Of a stretch of DNA of 10,028 nt, positions 6,940 to 10,028 are shown piece by piece. The stretch is from Erysipelotrichia bacterium (GTDB taxonomy: Bacteria > Bacillota_I > Bacilli_A > Erysipelotrichales > Erysipelotrichaceae): assembly GCA_009916335.1 (NCBI GenBank), contig SAAR01000116.1, forward strand, positions 1-10,028, written 5' to 3'. The position numbers were made by a program, and so were the translations under genes. Numbering within the stretch: position 1 is the stretch's first letter; every line of letters starts with the position of its first letter. The notes beneath the pieces were generated by a model, which saw only the letters and a list, made by a program, of their open reading frames with translations, was not told where the DNA came from and made no database searches.

Positions 6940-8376
6940 CTATTTACCTGCTATGTTCAATTCATTAATAATCGCTTTTTCTTTAATATTGAATCTTGCT
7001 AACGCACGATCATGATCATAATGTTCATTAACAACATCGCTATCAATTCGATCTAATTCTTCTTTTGGTAAAAATGACAATAAATCCCAACCTAAATCTA
7101 ATGTTTCTTCAATGGAACGGTTGGCATTTCCTTGATTCACAAAATGTTCTTCAAACAATTTACCAAAATCCATAATTCGCTTATCCGCATCGGATAATTC
7201 ATCTTCTCCAATAACACTTGCTAAACTTCTTGCATCTTGTACTTTCGCATAAGAGGCAAACAACTGATTTGATACATCGGAGTGATCTTTTCTTGTATAC
7301 CCTTCACCAATTCCATCTTTCATCAAACGAGATAAAGAAGGTAAAACACCAACTGGTGGATACATTCCTTTTTGTGTTAAACCACGATCCAAAACAATTT
7401 GCCCTTCTGTAATATATCCTGTTAAGTCAGGAATAGGGTGGGTAATGTCATCATTTGGCATCGTTAAGATTGGAATCTGTGTAACTGATCCTTTTGCCCC
7501 TTTAACAATCCCTGCTCTTTCATACAAAGAAGCCAAATCAGAATATAAGTATCCTGGATACCCTTTTCTTCCTGGAATTTCTCCTTTACTTGAGGAGAAC
7601 TCACGAAGTGCTTCACAATAAGAAGTCATATCTGTCAAAATAACAAGAATATGCATATCATGTTCATAAGCTAAATATTCAGCGGCACTAAGTGCACATT
7701 TTGGTGTCGTAATACGCTCTACAATGGGATCATCTGATAAGTTAACAAACATTGTTACACGATCCATAACCCCTGCTTCTTCAAAAGAACGGCGAAAGTA
7801 ATCTGCTACTTCATTTTTAACACCCATAGCCGCAAACACGATTCCAAAATTACTACCATCTCCATCAGAAATTTTTGCCTGTTTCACTAGCTGTACTGCT
7901 AATTCATTATGTGGCATACCTGATCCAGAGAAGATGGGTAATTTCTGTCCACGAATTAATGTCATTAAGGCATCAATACTAGAAATTCCTGTATTGATAT
8001 AATTCCTTGGATATACACGAGCAACAGGATTTAATGGTTCTCCATTAATATCTGCTTTCTTTTCCGCATAAATCTCACCTAAGCCATCAATCGCTCTAGC
8101 AGCTCCATCAAATGTTCTTCCCAGTATTTCTTTTGACAACGCTATTTCCATAGGGTGTCCCAAAAATTTAACTTTTGTATTTTCAAGAGAAACATTATTT
8201 GTTCCTTCAAACACCTGAACAACTGCTTTTTTGCCCTCAATTTGAACAACACGTCCTAAACGAACTTCATTATTCAAACTAATTCTAACCATTTCTTCAT
8301 TACCAACATTTTCCACATTGTTCATGACAACTAATGGTCCATTAATTTCATCTAATCCTACATATTGAAGGTTCAT
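6940..8376 (-). CDS. ntpB: V/A-type ATPase subunit B (non-catalytic)
   Basis: The 478-residue protein alternates with subunit A in the V1/A1 hexamer and contributes an arginine finger to the catalytic sites. It begins [20 protein letters not shown], the typical B-subunit start. Where a P-loop would be there is [15 protein letters not shown] (149-163), the non-catalytic replacement that defines B and separates it from A. Other hallmarks are [13 protein letters not shown] (86-98), [16 protein letters not shown] (247-262), [21 protein letters not shown] (269-289), and [16 protein letters not shown] (340-355) with arginine finger R350. The length is slightly above the usual 460 or so residues. 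The ATG at 8374-8376 has a GAGGGG site in the 17-nt gap after ntpA. It ends 2 nt before ntpD. Confidence 0.96.
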   Translation of the reverse strand: MNLQYVGLDEINGPLVVMNNVENVGNEEMVRISLNNEVRLGRVVQIEGKKAVVQVFEGTNNVSLENTKVKFLGHPMEIALSKEILGRTFDGAARAIDGLGEIYAEKKADINGEPLNPVARVYPRNYINTGISSIDALMTLIRGQKLPIFSGSGMPHNELAVQLVKQAKISDGDGSNFGIVFAAMGVKNEVADYFRRSFEEAGVMDRVTMFVNLSDDPIVERITTPKCALSAAEYLAYEHDMHILVILTDMTSYCEALREFSSSKGEIPGRKGYPGYLYSDLASLYERAGIVKGAKGSVTQIPILTMPNDDITHPIPDLTGYITEGQIVLDRGLTQKGMYPPVGVLPSLSRLMKDGIGEGYTRKDHSDVSNQLFASYAKVQDARSLASVIGEDELSDADKRIMDFGKLFEEHFVNQGNANRSIEETLDLGWDLLSFLPKEELDRIDSDVVNEHYDHDRALARFNIKEKAIINELNIAGK

Positions 8377-8393
8377 AGCATTCCCCTCTTTCT

Positions 8394-10028
8394 TTACTTG
8401 ATTGCGTGGATTTTTTCATCAATCTCACGAATATACTCATCAAATACACCAAGTTTATCATTTGGTATATCATACTTCATCTTTACTACTTTATCATACA
8501 ATCCTGTTTCTAAAATAGCATGAATTGATTTCCCACTCATCATCGCTTCACGACTTCTCTCATATAGATGCAAAATCACATCCATCATGCGTAATTGCTT
8601 TTCCATTGGTACATAAGTATCCTCTTTATGAAAAGCATTTTGTTGCAAGAAACCAATACGAATGACTTTCGCAATTTCAATAACCAACTTTTGATCATCA
8701 GGTAAAACATCTGATCCTATCAATTTTACAATTTCCATCAATTTGTTTTCTTCTGCTAATAACGCTACAATCTGTGTACGATCCTGAATGAATTTCATAC
8801 CTAGATGGGTATTATACCAACGTTCTAAATCATTCACATATTCACTGTAACTTTCATTCCAGTTCACCGCAGCATAATGTCTTGCATAGGCAAGTGCTTT
8901 ATCCAATGCCCAAAAGCAACGAACAAAACGTTTTGTATTTTGTGTTACTGGTTCAGAGAAATCACTTCCCTGTGGAGATACTGCCCCAATAATTGTAAGT
9001 GAACCTTCACTACCATTTAAGTTTTGCATATACCCTGCACGTTCATAGAACTGGGAAATACGCGATGGTAAATACGCTGGGAAACCTTCTTCTGCTGGCA
9101 TTTCCTCAAGACGTCCACTAATTTCACGAAGTGCTTCTGCCCAACGAGAAGTAGAATCTGCCATAAGTGCAACATGATAACCCATATCACGATAATATTC
9201 AGCTAAAGTAACACCTGTATAAATACTTGCTTCACGAGCAGCCACTGGCATATTACTTGTATTCGCAATCAATACCGTACGATCTGTTAAAGGTCGATTT
9301 GACTTTGGATCGATTAGTTCAGAGAATTCTTCTAATACCTGCGTCATTTCATTTCCACGCTCTCCACAACCAACATACACGATAATGTCTGCATCACACC
9401 ATTTTGCTAATTGGTGTTGCATCATTGTTTTTCCTGTTCCAAATCCTCCAGGTACAGCAGCCGTACCCCCTTTTGCAATCGGGAATAAAGTATCGACAAT
9501 ACGCTGTCCACTAATTAATGGAATTTCAATCTGCTTACGGCTTTGTACAGGACGTGCCTGCTTAATTGGCCACTTTTGACATAGCGTAAGTTCGTGTATC
9601 TGTTCATGTTCATCTTTTACTTTCACAATGCAATCATTGACACGATACTTTCCATCGCTACACACTTCAACAACTTCCCCTTTAAGTAATGGTGGAACCA
9701 TCAAACGATGTTCAATTAAAGCTGTTTCAGGACAAGTGGCATAAATATCGCCACCTTTTAAATAATCCCCTTTTTTTACTTTGATACTAATATCCCATAA
9801 CACATCTTCATCTAATGCTGCTACATTACTTCCTGCTGGAATAAAAGAACCACTTTCTTTTGCAATTGCTTGCAAAGGACGTTCAATTCCATCAAAGATA
9901 TTTCTTAAAATACCTGGGCCCAATGTAACAGAAATGGGATTTTTCGTACTTTCCACTGGTTCTCCTGGTTTTAATCCAGTTGTTGATTCATAAACCTGAA
10001 TCGTTGTTTCATTACGAGTGATGGAAAT
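8394..10028 (-). CDS. ntpA: V/A-type ATPase catalytic subunit A (5' end beyond the window)
   Basis: This is the catalytic subunit of the V/A-type rotary ATPase. The frame is open to the right edge, giving 544 visible residues; against a family length near 590, about 40-50 N-terminal residues are missing. The visible start ([17 protein letters not shown]) is the conserved N-terminal barrel, so the GTG at 9954-9956 is an internal valine and not a start. The large non-homologous insertion typical of A follows. Walker A GGFGTGKT is encoded at 9426-9449, then CGERGNEMT with the catalytic glutamate, Walker B in [18 protein letters not shown], and the P-x-Y-L-x-S-R segment [20 protein letters not shown]. 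The C-terminal helical domain is complete, ending EKIHAIK. The order A-B-D matches bacterial V-type operons such as ntp of Enterococcus hirae. Upstream subunits should lie to the right. Confidence 0.97.
   Translation of the reverse strand: MSITRNETTIQVYESTTGLKPGEPVESTKNPISVTLGPGILRNIFDGIERPLQAIAKESGSFIPAGSNVAALDEDVLWDISIKVKKGDYLKGGDIYATCPETALIEHRLMVPPLLKGEVVEVCSDGKYRVNDCIVKVKDEHEQIHELTLCQKWPIKQARPVQSRKQIEIPLISGQRIVDTLFPIAKGGTAAVPGGFGTGKTMMQHQLAKWCDADIIVYVGCGERGNEMTQVLEEFSELIDPKSNRPLTDRTVLIANTSNMPVAAREASIYTGVTLAEYYRDMGYHVALMADSTSRWAEALREISGRLEEMPAEEGFPAYLPSRISQFYERAGYMQNLNGSEGSLTIIGAVSPQGSDFSEPVTQNTKRFVRCFWALDKALAYARHYAAVNWNESYSEYVNDLERWYNTHLGMKFIQDRTQIVALLAEENKLMEIVKLIGSDVLPDDQKLVIEIAKVIRIGFLQQNAFHKEDTYVPMEKQLRMMDVILHLYERSREAMMSGKSIHAILETGLYDKVVKMKYDIPNDKLGVFDEYIREIDEKIHAIK

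Noticed and set aside
9954..9956. GTG as a possible start of the V-type A subunit
   Set aside because: The frame continues upstream without a stop to the window edge and encodes the conserved [17 protein letters not shown] segment, so this codon is an internal valine.

Overview
The window reads as a stretch of core bioenergetic DNA from a low-GC, anaerobic Gram-positive bacterium. The A+T-rich sequence, strong AGGAGG-type ribosome binding sites, tightly packed operons, the atpZ-atpI-atpB-E-F-H-A-G-D order with upp in front, and a V/A-type ATPase beside an F-type ATPase all point to Firmicutes. An Erysipelotrichia-like or clostridial gut anaerobe is my best guess, but the genus cannot be fixed from this sequence. 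Every gene lies on the minus strand, so transcription runs from high to low coordinates. I see no mobile element, CRISPR array, tRNA or rRNA.

Right part (10028 to about 6257): the distal end of a V/A-type ATPase operon, with subunits A (5' end cut off by the window), B and D. It closes with a hairpin and U-tract that looks like an intrinsic terminator. The upstream subunits (rotor ring K, stator I, E, C, F and so on) would lie beyond the right edge.

Middle (about 6256 to 6133): a short intergenic region with a recognisable promoter (TATAAT -10, weak -35) facing the second operon.

Left part (6132 to 1): upp (uracil phosphoribosyltransferase), then atpZ, atpI and the F1Fo ATP synthase genes a, c, b, delta, alpha, gamma and beta. 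The beta gene runs off the left edge inside its P-loop; epsilon (atpC) should lie beyond it. Spacings are between a 20-nt overlap and 46 nt, so this looks like one transcription unit that begins at the upp promoter.

Together the genes encode two different rotary ATPases. The F-type enzyme couples ATP synthesis or hydrolysis to ion flow through the a/c Fo motor. Its c subunit carries the residues of a sodium-binding site (Gln30, Glu63, Thr64, Thr65, Tyr68), so I infer Na+ coupling. The V-type enzyme probably acts as an ATP-driven ion pump, or could run reversibly; its ion cannot be judged here because the K subunit is outside the window. The most notable points are this head-to-tail pairing of two rotary ATPases, the Na+ signature, and the zero-spacing fusion of a nucleotide-salvage gene to the ATP synthase operon. 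I found no clearly new biological system.
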